Below are positions 6,750 through 8,117 of a DNA stretch of 8,117 bases, piece after piece. The stretch's first letter is position 1, and each line of letters starts with the position of its first letter. The translations under genes were made by a program, and so were the position numbers. The stretch lies in assembly GCA_005789325.1 (NCBI GenBank), contig SXYE01000016.1:1-8117 (forward strand), read 5' to 3'. A model generated the notes under the pieces. It saw only the letters and a list, made by a program, of their open reading frames with translations, was not told where the DNA came from and did not search any database. This DNA is from Actinomycetota bacterium. Its GTDB lineage: Bacteria > Actinomycetota > Actinomycetes > S36-B12 > UBA5976.

Positions 6750-8114
6750 TTGACCGCGCTTCATGATGTAATTTCACCGATCACCGAGAAGAAAATAACT
6801 GCTGTTCCTGCTCTTAGTGCTGAAGACACAGTGGCAGCAATTACTAAAGCGCAAAAAGCTTTCGAATCTTGGAAAAAAGTAGCCCCAGGCGATCGAGCCA
6901 AGTTACTCAGAAACTTTGCCTCACTGGTTGAAAAAAATATTGAAGTTTTAGCAAAACTAGAAGTTGAAAACGCAGGTCACACCATCGGCAATGCTCGTTG
7001 GGAAGCTAACAATGTTGTTAACGTTTTGAATTATTACGCAGGTGCACCAGAAAGATTGTTTGGTCGACAAATTCCTGTACCAGGCGGAGTAGATATAACT
7101 TTCAGAGAAGCAATTGGGGTAGTTGGAATTATTGTGCCGTGGAATTTTCCCATGCCAATTGCAGGTTGGGGTTTTGCTCCAGCACTAGCTGCTGGTTGAA
7201 CAGTTGTTTTAAAACCTGCTGAAGTTACACCTTTAACAGCAATGAAATTGGCTGAACTTGGATTAGAAGCAGGACTTCCAGAAAATGTTTTCCAAGTTCT
7301 CACAGGTTCTGGTCGAATTGTGGGCGAAACAATTGTGCAAGATCCAAGAGTAAGAAAAATTGTTTTCACAGGTTCCACCGAAATTGGTACACAGATTATG
7401 GCCAAATGTGCACCTAATGTAAAAAGAGTTACTTTGGAATTAGGTGGCAAATCTGCCAACGTTATTTTTGCTGATTCAGATTTAGAAAAAGCTGCTGCAA
7501 GTGCACCTGGTGCAGTTTTTGATAATGCTGGACAAGATTGTTGTGCTCGATCAAGAATTCTGATTGAAAAGAAAGCATTCGATAAATTTATGCCTCTGTT
7601 AGAACAATCAGTAAAGGCATTTAAATGTGCTGATCCAAATTTGGAAACCACAGAAATGGGTCCACTTATTACTTCAGCACACAGAGACAAAGTTGCCTCT
7701 TATGTTGAAGAATCCTTAGTGGCCTTTAGAGGAACTGCCCCAACTGGTGCAGGATTTTGGTTTCCTCCAACAGTTTTACACATAACAGATAGAAAACATA
7801 AATCATTAAGTGAAGAAATTTTTGGCCCAATTGTTTCAGTGGTTACTTTCGAGGATGAAGCAGATGCTATTGGATTAGCAAATGATTCAGAGTTTGGATT
7901 AAGTGGATCAATCTGGACAAACAACGGAGCAAAAGCGTTAAGAGTTGCCAGAGGAATAGAAAGTGGAAACCTTTCTGTTAACTCACACTCTTCAGTTAGA
8001 TATTGGACTCCATTTGGAGGATTTAAAAAATCAGGTTTGGGACGCGAACTAGGTCCAGATGCACTAAACGCGTTTACCGAAGAAAAGAACGTATTTATTA
8101 ATACCGAGATATAA
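6750..8114 (+). pseudogene. NAD(P)-dependent aldehyde dehydrogenase (gamma-glutamyl-aminoaldehyde type), interrupted by an in-frame TGA
   Basis: One continuous frame of 454 codons from a TTG start to TAA (8112-8114) carries a full aldehyde dehydrogenase except for a TGA at codon 150 (7197-7199). Visible sites are PWNFP with the oxyanion Asn132, KPAE with the cofactor-binding Lys155, FTGSTEIG (206-213), LELGG with general base Glu230, GQDCC with catalytic Cys264, EEIFGPI, and the C-terminal PFGGFKKSGLGRELG. Length and ends match the family that accompanies GS-like ligases in Actinobacteria. Its expected role is oxidising the gamma-glutamylated aminoaldehyde (or the aldehyde from ethanolamine) to the acid. 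Terminating at the TGA would give a 149-residue piece without the catalytic Cys and Glu; restarting at ATG 7242 would give a piece lacking PWNFP and KPAE. Neither should be active. Codon quality after the TGA shows no decay. Identity is sure; whether it is a true pseudogene, a sequencing error or recoded is open. Confidence 0.85.
7197..7199 (+). other. In-frame TGA codon inside the aldehyde dehydrogenase
   Basis: The reading is ALAAG, TGA, TVVLKPAE with no frame change. In aldehyde dehydrogenases as I know them this position is usually Asn or Cys. TGA is one base from TGT/TGC (Cys) or TGG (Trp) and three from AAT, so a single substitution from Cys or Trp is the simplest origin. No convincing selenocysteine hairpin follows. 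Confidence 0.9.
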
Positions 8115-8117
8115 GGA
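8113..8117 (+). promoter_or_regulatory. Probable ribosome binding site of a further operon gene beyond the window
   Basis: AAGGA overlaps the TAA of the aldehyde dehydrogenase at the right edge. It suggests that another plus-strand gene follows within about ten bases, likely part of the same operon. The gene itself is not visible. Confidence 0.35.

Noticed and set aside
7200..7235. Possible selenocysteine insertion hairpin just after the TGA
   Set aside because: The only clear self-complementarity is the palindrome GTTTTAAAAC (7206-7215), which leaves no usable loop, and weak CAG/CTG pairs. No stable stem with a suitable apical G is visible at the usual distance, and the position is not catalytic.
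7034..7690. Minus-strand open frame of 218 codons opposite the aldehyde dehydrogenase
   Set aside because: It is the antisense of the conserved dehydrogenase sequence with no recognisable domain. Its length comes from the codon bias of the real gene.
6750..8114. TGA read as Trp (alternative genetic code)
   Set aside because: All roughly 35 Trp codons in the window are TGG, and TGA appears as a genuine stop overlapping the DUF1003 start (1941-1944). A low-GC genome with reassigned TGA should use it often.

Overview
The window looks like a compact, AT-rich actinobacterial chromosome segment. The case for Actinobacteria rests on a DUF3107 small protein (a family largely confined to that phylum), the block of a PRC-barrel/MgtE-N/CBS protein followed by a DUF1003 membrane protein and an Mrp-type ATPase beside an HtrA-like protease, and a glutamine-synthetase-like ligase paired with an aldehyde dehydrogenase. 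Low GC, very short spacers, 4-8 bp gene overlaps and several genes without a clear Shine-Dalgarno suggest a streamlined lineage, for example a freshwater or marine planktonic actinobacterium (inference; no rRNA or marker phylogeny is available here).

Layout. Positions 2-328 (+) hold the C-terminal PDZ end of an HtrA-type serine protease cut by the window edge. A three-gene minus-strand operon follows, read from 3188 down to 325: MgtE-N/CBS protein, DUF1003 protein, Mrp/ApbC Fe-S carrier ATPase. Its last stop codon interlocks with the HtrA stop through a shared CTAG. Divergently from the operon, an EamA/DMT-type transporter runs from 3231 to 4109 (+). It converges with an 8 bp overlap on a minus-strand pair, DUF3107 (5188-4967) and an alpha/beta hydrolase (4962-4102). 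A 145 bp divergent intergenic region (5189-5333) precedes a plus-strand catabolic pair: a PuuA/GlnA3/GlnA4-type gamma-glutamyl-amine ligase (5334-6716) and an aldehyde dehydrogenase (6750-8114).

The main anomaly is in the aldehyde dehydrogenase. The frame is otherwise complete, with all catalytic residues and a good ribosome binding site, but it carries one in-frame TGA at 7197-7199, just before the conserved TVVLKPAE motif. The flanking codons remain in frame and the downstream protein is well conserved. This is therefore a fresh nonsense mutation, a sequencing or assembly error, or, less likely, recoding. TGA is not generally a sense codon here: about 35 Trp codons in the window are all TGG, and the MgtE-N/CBS gene ends in TGA inside an ATGA overlap.

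The ligase and dehydrogenase would together convert a small amine or polyamine to its gamma-glutamyl derivative and later oxidise the aldehyde intermediate to an acid, so that the amine can serve as a nitrogen and carbon source. I saw no mobile element, CRISPR array, tRNA or rRNA. Apart from the TGA, the content is mostly ordinary core-genome material and I do not claim a new system.
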